DNA from: Harmothoe impar
Lineage: Eukaryota; Annelida; Polychaeta; Phyllodocida; Polynoidae
Assembly (NCBI GenBank): GCA_947462335.1
Contig: OX381720.1
Coordinates: 45,912,654 to 45,976,653, forward strand
DNA: 64,000 nt
Reading direction: 5' to 3'
The notes under the pieces are model-generated. The model made no database searches, was not told the origin of the DNA, and saw nothing but the letters and a program-made list of their open reading frames with translations. Numbering within the stretch: the stretch's first letter is position 1; the number at the start of each line of letters is the position of its first letter. The translations under genes were made by a program, and so were the position numbers. Below are positions 37,240-47,409 of the stretch, piece after piece.

Positions 37240-37681
37240 TCTTCGTCCGACGTGAAAAGGGGGAGAAAGAAAGGAGCAAAGAAAAGAACCATTGCCTTCC
37301 TGAACAGTAGTAGTTTCCGGCGGGGCCACGAGGTGGCGGCGGCGGTGTCTCAGTGTACATTATCCCCCACCATCGAGTGTGGGAGGCAGAACTGGGGTGG
37401 CGTTGTGGCGGAGAACACAACTCACACTCTCTCCCCATCCCACCTCTCTCACACACCTCACACACGTTGGGTACTGGAGTACGGCTGTGGCTGCTTCGGG
37501 AGGAGCTGGCCGGCAGGGAGGTAGGAGGAGGTGGAGGAGGAGCAACAGGACTGGGGGAAAGGCAGCTGGGCTATTAGCGCCTTAGTGTATATAGTGACTG
37601 AGCACCACAGGACCTATACCCAACTTCTCCACCTACACAAAGCGTACACATCAGACTACTGAGCACTTCACAAGAGGAAAG
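37240..37681 (+). promoter_or_regulatory. GC-rich promoter-like region and non-coding first exon
   Basis: Base composition changes sharply to G+C- and CpG-rich from about 37240 to 37560. A TATATAG box near 37590 is followed by about 70 bases ending GGAAAG|GTAAGG, a near-perfect splice donor at 37682. This is the layout of a 5' untranslated first exon (about 37615-37681) of a rightward gene. The downstream exons are not certain; candidates are 39242-39435 and 40999-41250. Confidence 0.4.
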
Positions 37682-39241
37682 GTAAGGAGCCCTCCACCAC
37701 CTCCCATTGAGAGTCTATAGGGCCACTGGCTCTCCTGTAATTCCCCTCTCTGATGATGGGGGCTGTTTTTATGCCTCCTACTTGTCATGGCTATTAACTC
37801 TTCTCTTATGTTTTCTGAAATTGCGCTGCCACACAGAGAGTGGAGGAGTGATGTGGTTTGCAGAACTAGGGTAACAACGTAGCCATGTGCTAGCTGTAGT
37901 AGTAGCTGAACTGTACAGGTAGTCAGCCTTATCAGCAGCATACTGTTACCCCATGCATACAGGTGTAAGAAGAACAATGCCCAGTGTTGGACATAGGCCT
38001 ATCGGCATGTCTATCTTAGAAGGAGATGGTGAGGACAACGTGTTGTATTACAAATGATCAGCCCACCTGCATACATTCAAATTTTAATACATCTGGGGTC
38101 CTCCCCAGCCATTTGGGCCATCATTCTATTTACCTACAGACTATATGTAGTCATCCCATGCAACCAATCCCTACCATCAACATTATCTTTTGTTAATACT
38201 GCGCATGATATGATCGGTCATGTAAGGTAAATATGTGTTCAGCGATCAGGCTTGTATATAGTATGTGTATGCAAACAGCTTATAAGAATATATCAAAACA
38301 ACTCTTGTTAGAATACCAGGTATGATATTTGTTGAAACTGCATGGGCCCACTTGTTATGTTAGTCAATAAGGGCTTATCCTATGAGGAAATCCCCTGTAT
38401 TTTTTTTATATATTTTACGACCGACCACTCTGTGCATCTGCTCTCATTGATTGAGAGAGTATAGGTGCTTCTATAAGGTAGGGGTCCAAGAGTCTGTACT
38501 GGTCAGGGGGCGTTCATTATGCATTTAGTCCTGACAGATGACTGGTCAGGAGCTACAGGGGTAATATGTCTTACTTACTGGAGAGATAGAGCTTAGCACC
38601 CTTAAGTTATTGGATCTTGGGTCTAGTGAGAACACAAAGTACTAAAACACATGCAGGGGGCTATATTGGAGGAACATTGCTGCAGTTAGAATGCACAGGT
38701 ATGAGGAGTGTGTAGTCTCATTAATTTATCTATCCATTGCAGTCGTTAAAACACAAGATATGCAAGGTGATCCATGATTCACAGGGTGCAAAATAGAAGA
38801 TACATACCTATTGCAAAGACCTTTATATGGGATGATGCCGCAATAATATATATACACTATACGATGAGCATTAGATGATCCAAAACAGGTTAATGAGCTA
38901 TACTTATAGCATTGCCACAACGTGCCGTCACCGTTTAGTACATGCTGTCTGGAAACTATAGTTAGGGACTATAACCTCCTATACCGGTATATTAAACTAA
39001 CTGGCCTGGGGTAGGTAACTTCTATATAAGGATGGGTGCTTAAAGATGTATAGGCTCAGCTGGTAAAAGGTGAAAATGGGGATCGTGTGTTGGGGCGAGT
39101 TAATAGAGCTGTTTACCATGTCCCAAGATACCTAAAGAAGTAGCGACATAGCCTGGGGCAACAGACAACATAGATGTACCACCTAACTGATTGCTTCTAC
39201 TAAAGCCTTTTTACACTAGCTGTATTCTATTTCTATTGCAG

Positions 39242-39435
39242 CCAGCTATGCCCTCAGGGTCACTACAAGATCGATTTGTAAAACAATAATGTCGTCTGCA
39301 CAATGTATTGTTGTGCCGAAGCCATGTAGCGGACATACATCAGCCGTAGTATGGTCGCTGTTTATGCATGTGCACCTGTTCTGGCTTATGGTGGGGTATT
39401 TGAACCCCTTAAATGTCCGCACGGAGTTTAAATAA
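39242..39435 (+). CDS. Candidate coding exon, unknown protein
   Basis: A strong acceptor (TTCTATTTCTATTGCAG) is followed by 64 open codons to TAA at 39433-39435. The peptide includes SICKTIMSSAQC and a hydrophobic segment VWSLFMHVHLFWLMVGYL that could be a membrane helix. It could be the last exon of the gene starting near 37.6 kb, or chance. No family recognised. Confidence 0.25.
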
Positions 39436-39533
39436 TGCACTATGCCACATGACGCATGAATGCAGCACCATCGAGTAGCCTGCTGCATTCGTGCATCATG
39501 CCAACGCCATGGGTTTGCCAGTTACCAACTGGC

Positions 39534-39689
<156 letters not shown>

Positions 39690-40361
39690 CACAAATCCGA
39701 CAAATGAATATTGCAGCATCATGTGGTCCTTGAAGGGTGAAATAAACTATGTTATTTTACTGGAGTTTGGTGCCACATGGTTTTCCCAGACTACGCGGGG
39801 TGTGGTCTGTCCTACCCAGTGCCCTTGTTTGACACACACGGAGACTGGTGCCATCCGTCTTGGTGTCACAACTCCTGTATAAAAGTACTCACACAACTAT
39901 AGCGGGTTAATGCTTCCAACCAGGCAGGCACAAGTGGTAATCGTTGTCAGGGAAAACACCACATGAGGATTAATCTGCCACCTCAGGCGGATATGTCACA
40001 GGATGAAAATCATTTATAAACATGTTGTCTGTGACTGCAATATGCGCCCCCAATCTTGCATGATTGTTACTTGAGTCTAGACAGAGGTTTGTGATAAAGG
40101 GGCGTGGCAACAGGACGCCCGACTTAAACGGTCCCGTGGTATGAGATCCAAATTCACCAAATGCCCTCTTTCCTAGTGGGAAACTCGGCAGTCACTGAAA
40201 ATCAGGCTATATAATTCCCAGGGAATTTTCAAATTTTTGGCATTTTACATGAATTGTGATCCTTTGCGTTTACCAATAAAAGCAGTTTAGAGCTGACTAG
40301 AAGATCCATGTATCGCTGGTAAAGGTTCAGCTATAGCTATGCAAAACACTTTAATTAAAAA

Positions 40362-40396
40362 GCCTACCTATCTACCTACCTACCTACCTACCTACC
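40362..40396. repeat. (CTAC)n microsatellite
   Basis: Short run of CTAC/TACC tetranucleotides. Confidence 0.95.
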
Positions 40397-40998
40397 CTGT
40401 TCTTCTACCTAAGTTTAAATCCATTTAAAACATGTCCCTATGTGTGGGCGCTTAGTTATACACGTACACAGCACTGACATAGCAGCGGCATCCCACCATG
40501 GTGGTCCCATTCATAGCCATATAGATCTAGCCAAGTATACAGAGCTCTTTTAGCTAAGTCACCGCAGTGGACTTAGCTATGTAAGCTGGACAGGCAGCAG
40601 TGACCATGAGTTACTCCCCGTTGGTATGTAAGACCCTGGAGGATTGCTGCTCGTACCTGCTCGCCACCCTTCTACCTGTTAGCTGTGTCTACACAGCGTG
40701 TGTGGGGTGAGACAATAGCCTATCACTCAAAGTGGCAGCTGGTAGTTGGGGAGTTTCCTTACCTAAGTGACAAGCTTCTACATGGAGGAGATCTGACAAA
40801 GAGGTTGGTGTTAACATAACATGGAGACCATAGGAATTCCCTAGTATATGGAGCTCACGTGTCTAGGGCGGTCTAACATTAAGGTGTAGAAGATGCCGGA
40901 GATGCTATTGCTGGAACTGTGTGGTCTGAAAGTCTGCCTTTGGACACTCTTGGACCATAGACTATGGTTTGCGTCATATTTGAGAATTACTAGGGACC

Positions 40999-41250
40999 AT
41001 GCAGGGACTACAGGACCTCTCTCTTCCCACCCTACCCCCTGCCATCAATGCCTGCACCGACCTTCCCCTTGGGTCCCTGTGTCTTATTAAAGCCACCGAC
41101 AAAGGCTTGTCAGAGTACACAGGAGACTATAACCACAGAGCTGCCTTGAGCACCTCCTTCCCTGCAGGCATGGAGGAGGTGCTCCCTGCCCTGGTGGTGA
41201 TTGTCCTTGACCCTATCACACCTCATTACCACAGCAACCACCTACAGTGA
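40999..41250 (+). CDS. Candidate start exon, unknown protein
   Basis: An 83-codon frame starts at ATG in good context (GGGACCATGC) and reads MQGLQDLSLPTLPPAINAC, then CLIKATDKGLSEYTGDYN. It ends shortly after HYHSNHLQ. Third positions are C/G-biased compared with neighbouring DNA, which supports coding. A possible donor CTACA|GTGAGC lies at 41247, so the protein may continue. Upstream an in-frame TGA is close, so ATG 40999 is the natural start unless an acceptor (ACTAG|GG at 40993) is used. I do not recognise the product. Confidence 0.4.
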   Translation: MQGLQDLSLPTLPPAINACTDLPLGSLCLIKATDKGLSEYTGDYNHRAALSTSFPAGMEEVLPALVVIVLDPITPHYHSNHLQ

Positions 41251-41982
41251 GCTGCTCCCACACCCTGCTGCTGCTCTCCCTACCCGATAGCTCTTACCTC
41301 CGTCAACTAGGCAGTTACCTGTGCTGTGACTTTTCTTGGTAAATGATGTACAACTCTCATTTTACCTCGACTTCTTGACTGATGAATTCAATCTCACTTG
41401 TTCGTCTTAGGTGTTAGATAGTAGTTGTCTCATTTCAGGATATGAAAGGTTGTTACTGGTCTTTACAACTTGGGTAATTTCACCATCAATCTGTAAGAGA
41501 TTAGTTTTAATGCAGTGCTCCTTTAAGCTCTGGCTGATTGTCCCCTTTCTTTCTCTGTTATTGATGGGTTCTCTCAGACGCCCCGTCCATAAACTAGAGT
41601 ATCTATAACTAACCTGGAGTTTGACTTTTAAAAAGATGAGCAGCAAAAAACATATAGCTGACATGCAATTGACCTAAGCCGAGACTGTGTACTGAGGTTG
41701 TATGTCCCCCAAGTGGTGCACTTGTAGGAGGGTGGTTGATGGTACTGCTATTAAGTACAGGACAGGTAGGTGACTGTTTTCTTGGCAGGGGAGGCAGGCT
41801 GTAGGGGGCTAAGTACAGGTTGTCCCTTTGAGGTGTATGTATCTATTACCTTGAGACCAACTTGTCTCATACCCTGAGGCTAAAATGTATGAAGCGCCTC
41901 CCGGGTAAGAAATCGTTAAGTGTCCACCTAGCGTTTTTGCTGCTGGACTATTGAATTTCAATTGGAAATTTAACAGGTAAAT

Positions 41983-42063
41983 CCCAGTGGGCACATTGAA
42001 TCAACATTGATAACTGGTTGTCAATGTTGATTCAATGTTGAATTAGATCTTGCTACTACTGGG
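41983..42063. mobile_element. Tiny hairpin MITE
   Basis: 81 bp with ends CCCAGT/ACTGGG and a perfect 17-bp inverted repeat (41994-42010 against 42021-42037) around a 10-base loop, built from the word AATCAACATTGA. A half-related sequence lies near 35515. Confidence 0.6.
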
Positions 42064-42076
42064 ATATGACGCTACA

Positions 42077-43344
42077 CACACAGCCAAAAATAATTTTCTC
42101 ATTTTCAGAAAATATTTCTTGTTTTAAGTAAAATAAACTTAAAACAAGTTTGTCTGTAGGATAACAAAATTTTACTTGAAAGCATGGTTGAGTTTAATAA
42201 ACTTAGAGTAAGAAAAACAAACAAGAAAAACAAACGAGAAAGAAATTCTTAAATCAAGTATTTTATACTGGAATCAAGATGATATTTCCTGACATATTTC
42301 TCAAAATAAGATAATCTTTCTTACAGAATGGACCTTTTTTCTAGAAAACATTTTTCTTAAGTAAGTTTTAATTTCTTATTCAAGTAAATAAACAAGATTG
42401 ATGTACTTGCCTGGGAAAGGGGTATGATTATATTTAATTTTAGTCTTAGAGAGAAAGGATTGATGCCAGAGCATCAGAAAGAGGTTCATCAGATTAAATG
42501 CAGCTCTTTGTAGCTACAATAGAAGTTTAAGCAAACAGACCTTTATTCAAAGTCATTTCACTTTATGTAATGGGACAGGTAAGCCTTCCCTTTATCTAAA
42601 TGATATTACCAAGCAAATGGTGTCTCTTATCATTTCTCCCTAATTGTTATTATAATTCATTCACTGGAACAAGGGTTCTTACATTAAATTAAACCCCTTA
42701 CAAATTTCCCCTTTTCCCACATATTTTTACCCTCTTCTGTTTCTTTGGGATTTATTTTGAGGCAGAAATGTTTACCCTGTTTGGTAAGAAAGTTGTTGTA
42801 TTGCATAGTGGTGGCCTCTTGTGGCACAACATGTAACTAATGTTCTTTATTTAAGAAAATAATTCTTATTTAGTAGTATGTATACTTGATCCCTATAGAA
42901 CCTAACTGAACTCACATTCCACACCTATAAAATTCCCAAATAATGGAAGGAATTTGATGAAGGCATTAAGCATGGTCATAACCATCACGTAATAGAGTAT
43001 ACTTGCATATTTTTTCGTCCTAATTGACACTTTGGATTCATGGTTTCAGGTTTTCAAGACATAGCAATCTTAAATCTCGAAATAGAACTTTCTTATTTCA
43101 GGAATATAAGATATAATCTTGTTGGGTGCACAAATTACCAGTTTTAAGAAAATTTCTAAAGAAAAATAATCTTGAATACTTGTTTCTAGAAGAATACTGG
43201 AAAAATGTAAGATATTTTTTTTAGCTTCCCCTTTCTGAAAACAAGATAAACGTAAAAACTCAGATTGAGTTTATTCCTTGAATCGAGAAAATGTAATCTT
43301 GATTCTAGTATTTTCTTGGGGTAAGAAAATTATTTTTGGTTGTG
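42077..43344. mobile_element. 1.27-kb MITE with CCAAAAATAATTTTC termini
   Basis: Inverted ends: CAGCCAAAAATAATTTTC at the left and the complement GAAAATTATTTTTGGTTGTG at the right. The interior is AT-rich with repeated TTTCTTATT/AAGAAA words and no gene. A TA target is likely but the exact ends are uncertain. Confidence 0.7.
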
Positions 43345-43427
43345 CATTAGCCATGTAGAGGTTGTGCCAATGTAGCTTTTTTCTCCCTGGGCCTGCACCA
43401 CAAAACTTGCTCCCCTGACACGTATCC

Positions 43428-43433
43428 AGTGTG
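43428..43433. repeat. Left 6-bp target duplication (AGTGTG)
   Basis: Matches 53170-53175 exactly, directly abutting the inverted termini. Confidence 0.85.
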
Positions 43434-43825
43434 AGTAGTATAGTATGTATCGGAACGGGACTATAGTTAACTACTGTTTATTACTCAATCGACATGCAGC
43501 CAATCAGAGGCCTCCATTTGGTCACGTGACCCCCTCATTTGCATAATTACGTAATAGGCCACGCCCCCTCATTTGCATAATTACGTAATAGGCCACGCCC
43601 CCTTGATCACCAGCCAATCAGAGGCTTCCATTTGGTCACGTGACCCCCTCATTTGCATAATAGGCCACACCCCCTTGATCACGTGACCCTTTCATTTGCA
43701 TAATAAGCCACGCCCTCTTGATCACCAGCCAATCAGAGGTCGCCATTTGGTCACGCGACCCCCTCATTTGCATAATAGACCACGCCCCCTTGATCACGTG
43801 ACCCCTTCATTGACATGATAGACCA
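43434..43825 (+). repeat. Left terminal inverted repeat with promoter-motif array
   Basis: After a unique ~65-bp tip it consists of variant repeats carrying, in order: a CCAAT box (first at 43500), CACGTG E-box in GTCACGTGAC (43521-43530), octamer ATTTGCAT (43537-43544), TTACGTAA (43547-43554) and GCCACGCCCC GC-box. These recur about four to six times with differing subsets. Confidence 0.8.
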
Positions 43826-43921
43826 CAACAACATCACGTGACTATCTTTGTTTGTAAACAACACCACGTGGCTCTCTTTGTTTGTAAACAACACCACGTG
43901 GCTCTCTTGTTTGTAAATAAG
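43826..43921. promoter_or_regulatory. Three-fold CACGTG plus GTAAACA repeat
   Basis: Three consecutive ~32-bp units each hold a CACGTG E-box and TGTTTGTAAACA, a forkhead-type site. They lie between the left terminal repeat and the 3' end of the alanine-rich gene. Confidence 0.5.
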
Positions 43922-43979
43922 ACCTACTAAGTTTAGGCATAGGTAACAGCAGTGTTTGTAAATAACGCCTACTATGTTT

Positions 43980-45398
43980 TCAGTCATAGGTGTCTAGAGC
44001 AGCAGCAGCAGCAGCATCTTCAGCAGCAGCAGCAGCAGCAGCCGCGTCATAAGTGTCTAGAGCAGTAGCCACGTCATAGATGACTAGTGCAGCAGCAGCA
44101 GCAGCATCTTCAGCAGCAGCAGCAGCAGCAGCAGCATCATAGGTGTCTAGAGCAGGAGTAGCAGGAGTGTCATAGGTGTCTAGAGCAGTGGCAGCAGCAG
44201 CAGCAGCAGCATCATAGGTGTCTAGAGCAGGAGTAGCAGGAGCGTCATAGGTGTCTAGAGCAGTGGCAGCAGCAGCAGCAGCAGCATCATAGGTGTCTAG
44301 AGCAGGAGTAGCAGGAGCGTCATAGGTGTCTAGAGCAGTGGCAGCAGCAGTAGCAGCAGCGGCAGCAGCAGTAGCAGCAGCAGCATCAACAGTATCTTCA
44401 GCAAAAGCAGCAGCAGCCGCGTCATAGGTGTCTAGAGCAGTGGCAGCAGCAGTAGCAGCAGCGGCAGCAGCAGTAGCAGCAGCAGCATCAACAGTATCTT
44501 CAGCAAAAGCAGCAGCAGCCGCGTCATAGATGTCTAGAGCAGCGGCAGCAGCATCTTCAGCAGCAGCAGCAGCAGTAGCAGCAGCGGCAGCAGTATCTTC
44601 AGCAGCAGCAGCGTCATAGGTGTCTAGAGCAGCAGCGTCATAGGTGTCTAGAGCATCAGCCGCAGCAGCAGCAGCATCTTCAGCAGCAGCAGCAGCGGCA
44701 GCAGCAGCTTCATCAGCAGCAGTAGCAGCAGCAGCAACATCTTGAGCATCAACAGCAGCTTCAGCAAAAGCAAAAGCCCGTAACTTAGCATCATGGGCAT
44801 CAGCTATAGCCGTAACAGCGACACTGCGACTAGCAGAAGCAAAACAGGCTATTTGTTTAGCAGCTGTACAAGCATTAATAGCATTAGCCCTAGCAGCAGC
44901 CGCAACAGCGGCACTTTTAGCAGTCGTTGCAGCATCAGTAGCAGCAGCATCGGTAGCAAGAGCGGAAACAGTAGCAAAAAGATTAGCAGCACGAGCAGCA
45001 GCGGCGAGAGTAACAGCAACGTTGTTAGCAGCATTGGCAACTTCGTATGCTGCATGTGTAGCACGAACAGCGATACGAGCTTCACGTTTTGCACGAGCAG
45101 CAGCATTAGCTGCAGAAGTAGCCCTCACACTTTCCAGCCACCCGTACGAATCTTGATAAAAACCAACTTCCACCTTACGAGCTTCACGTTTTGCACGAGC
45201 AGCAGCATTAGCTGCAGAAGTAGCCCTCACACTTTCCAGCCACCCGTACGAATCTTGATAAAAACTAACCTCCACCTTGCTACTTGTTGACTCATCAGTA
45301 AACATGGACGTCTCCTCATGTGGTGTTGTCGCGGCTCTGTAGTAGTGTTGGGATTGCTCACATTCGGTAGAACGTAGAGTGATTCCTGATGACGCCAT
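43980..45398 (-). CDS. Alanine-rich LDTYD-repeat protein (472 aa)
   Basis: Starts at ATG 45398 in strong context (CAGCATGGCG) and stops at 43980. Residues 41-74 and 75-108 are a tandem duplication of a 34-residue unit with FYQDSYGWLESVRAT and a basic AARAKREAR tail. Residues 110-250 are Ala-rich with scattered Arg/Lys. The rest is Ala-rich and acidic, with eleven copies of LDTYD plus LDIYD and LVIYD. EDAAAAA spacers separate them, and the protein ends exactly on LDTYD. High Ala predicts long helices. No signal peptide is evident. The basic-then-acidic Ala-rich make-up recalls DNA-binding core or histone-like proteins, but this is only compositional. No family recognised. The repeats are nearly identical in DNA, so they expanded recently. 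Confidence 0.6.
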   Translation of the reverse strand: MASSGITLRSTECEQSQHYYRAATTPHEETSMFTDESTSSKVEVSFYQDSYGWLESVRATSAANAAARAKREARKVEVGFYQDSYGWLESVRATSAANAAARAKREARIAVRATHAAYEVANAANNVAVTLAAAARAANLFATVSALATDAAATDAATTAKSAAVAAAARANAINACTAAKQIACFASASRSVAVTAIADAHDAKLRAFAFAEAAVDAQDVAAAATAADEAAAAAAAAAEDAAAAAADALDTYDAAALDTYDAAAAEDTAAAAATAAAAAEDAAAAALDIYDAAAAAFAEDTVDAAAATAAAAAATAAATALDTYDAAAAAFAEDTVDAAAATAAAAAATAAATALDTYDAPATPALDTYDAAAAAAATALDTYDAPATPALDTYDAAAAAAATALDTYDTPATPALDTYDAAAAAAAAEDAAAAAALVIYDVATALDTYDAAAAAAAAEDAAAAAALDTYD

Positions 45399-45699
45399 GC
45401 TGAAGGTGGTTGAAGAAGTGTGTGGGACTCATGTTTCACTCTCGCTTATGTACTAGGCTCCGAGATAAGCTTCTTAACTCAGGAGGAAAACTCTCACTAG
45501 GAAGGCGACCGGCTGTCTACCTGTGTAGGCGCGGGTTCGTTACATCTTTAATCCTGTTCGACCCTCCGAGGAAATACATGAAAAAACAAAAGACTCGAAT
45601 CCGCAGACAGTAGGAAGCTATAAGGAGCTTAACTCGTGTTTGATTTAAGCTGTCTACCACACGCACGCGCTTGTAGTCACAGCTAGAGTGGCAGACTTC

Positions 45700-46170
45700 T
45701 GTCCGCCCGCTGGCGCATGACAATCGACTTTAGACACCCCCTGTAGTTTGTTTTTTTGCATACACAGTTGACTAGCATCTTAAGCTCTTACTCAGCTATA
45801 AGCCCATATACATGTAACGCGCATTACTCTTCTCTATGGTAATTATCAGATCGATTTAAGGGTGGAAAGGGCTTAGGTGATGTAGATCCCTCTCTAGCTG
45901 AAAACAGGCTTAGACTATAGCATGTAGGCAGCTGGCCGCGTTAAACACCCCTGTAGTTTTTTGTATACACTCTCGATCCCCTCTCTAGGTGAAAACAAAA
46001 GCTTAGAAGATGAGGTGATCCGGCCACTGGCTGGCGCGTCACACCTGGCGTTAATCACCCCCTGTAGGCTTTGTATACGCTCTCTAAGTGAAAAACAAAA
46101 AAAAGCTCCCTCCACGGGCTGGCGCGTCACACCTGTCGTTAAAACGCCCCCTGGAGTCTTAGTATACACA
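45700..46170. repeat. Degenerate tandem repeat (GCTGGCGCGTCACACCTG...)
   Basis: About four partial copies share GCTGGCGCGTCACACCTG, GTTAAACACCCCCTGTAG and TGTATACACTCTCT in the same order, near 45710, 45930, 46030 and 46115. No coding frame is shared between them. Confidence 0.6.
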
Positions 46171-46299
46171 GGTGCCCCGCCTTATCTATCTATTCACCAG
46201 CTATAAGCCCATATACGCGTACATGCGATTTTTGATACCCTCTCTGGAATAGGGTGGGGCTCAAGGTGAAAACAAGATTAGTCCATTCGCTCTCTCAGC

Positions 46300-46414
46300 T
46301 ATATAAAGAGCCTCAATTGTTCTTGCAACAGCACTTCACCACCGGTACACTATCAGTCACGAGGCAGATGTTTGCGGCATGGGTCATACAGGTTACCTAC
46401 TAATAGCGGTTTGG
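46300..46414 (+). promoter_or_regulatory. TATA promoter and short signal-peptide-like first exon
   Basis: A TATATAAAG box at 46300-46308 is followed by about 70 bp of leader. ATG at 46379 (context GCGGCATGG) opens MGHTGYLLIAVW, then a consensus donor GTGAGT at 46415 in phase 0. The peptide looks like the start of a signal sequence or membrane helix. An earlier ATG at 46368 opens only a short frame. The matching downstream exon was not found. Confidence 0.4.
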
Positions 46415-46419
46415 GTGAG

Positions 46420-47048
46420 TAGATCACTTTTTTTCCCCTAAAAAACAACAAAAAAAACCCACTTATGACTCAGGTATGTATATGTAGCACTGTTAGTGTA
46501 AGTACACAGTAGAATCTACTGTACTATAGACTCGGCCCTCTGAAGACGGCGGAGCGCGTTAATGCGCGGGTCTGTGGCGGCGTCACTTGTTTTTTATTCT
46601 AACTAAAAAGTCAGAAGTCGATCTACGACCTATCAAAGACAAATTTGTGATAAGTTCAAACTAAATAAGACAGTTTGAGCGTCTCTTAGTCGCTGTCAAA
46701 GATGCGAATAACGAACGCGCTGAGGGCGGGGTTCAGGTCACGTATAGTTCCTTGCTCTTTCGTCAGATGGCGCCACAATAGGGGATTTGTACATTCCTAC
46801 GATGCTCGCGAACATTTCAACGCATAATGAGCTATATAGGCAACAAAGTGTGCTTCTGAATATATTAAAATATAAAAACAATTCAATATTGTGTATTTCT
46901 GATAGAAATGAGGCAGTTTCTTTGAATACCAACTAAACTATAGCGAGATGAAAAATACCACACCATATCTAAGGCTTTATAAAAGATACATAGGCAGAAA
47001 CTCTCGCCGAGTAGGTAATCTGAAAAACGAACCAACTCGTTGTGCCAC
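46420..47048. other. Element interior, no gene recognised
   Basis: CpG-rich stretches near 46530-46600 and 46690-46780 (for example CGTCAGATGGCGCCAC). No supported frame. Confidence 0.4.
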
Positions 47049-47270
47049 AAGGGCCCCCACCCAACGGGGGCCTTTTGAGCTCAGGCATGTTGTTTCTCAA
47101 CACTAGGTGTAATTAATTACGCCCATGTTGAGTAGCATCTACTAACCAACTGACAGTGTCAGTTGGTTGACCCCTCTTTAGGGGCCACACAATAAATAAA
47201 GAATAGAGACCTAAGGGAACGTTCACAAACGTCTCCCCTTCCTACGGGGTGGGTGGGTCTTTGGGTTTAG
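47049..47270. ncRNA. Run of consecutive hairpins
   Basis: Stem-loops follow one another with little spacing. 47049-47075 has a GC stem of 7 bp extended to 10, with a 7-base loop, followed by TTTT. 47096-47132 has an arm CTCAACA and an inner AATT palindrome. 47144-47168 has 12-bp arms around one base. CCCCT-CTTT-AGGGG is at 47170-47184. Two smaller GC stems lie near 47219-47260. The density is far above background. It could be a structured RNA or DNA site; strand unknown. Confidence 0.4.
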
Positions 47271-47409
47271 TGACAAAACAGCGACATGTCAGTTCTCTTT
47301 TTTTTTCCAAGTCTACATATTATTTATGATTAAAAAAATTTAAAAAAAAAACCACGCTAATAAAGTGCGCTGATCAAAAACTGAATAGAAAAATAACCAA
47401 AAATAGGTT

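Noticed and set aside
44793..45290. 165-codon Ser-rich plus-strand frame
   Set aside because: Antisense reading of GCN/AGC repeats of the alanine-rich gene. The minus-strand frame is three times longer and has a proper start.
47170..47184. Histone 3' stem-loop considered for CCCCT-CTTT-AGGGG
   Set aside because: Loop and flanks do not match the histone consensus, and no histone gene lies nearby.
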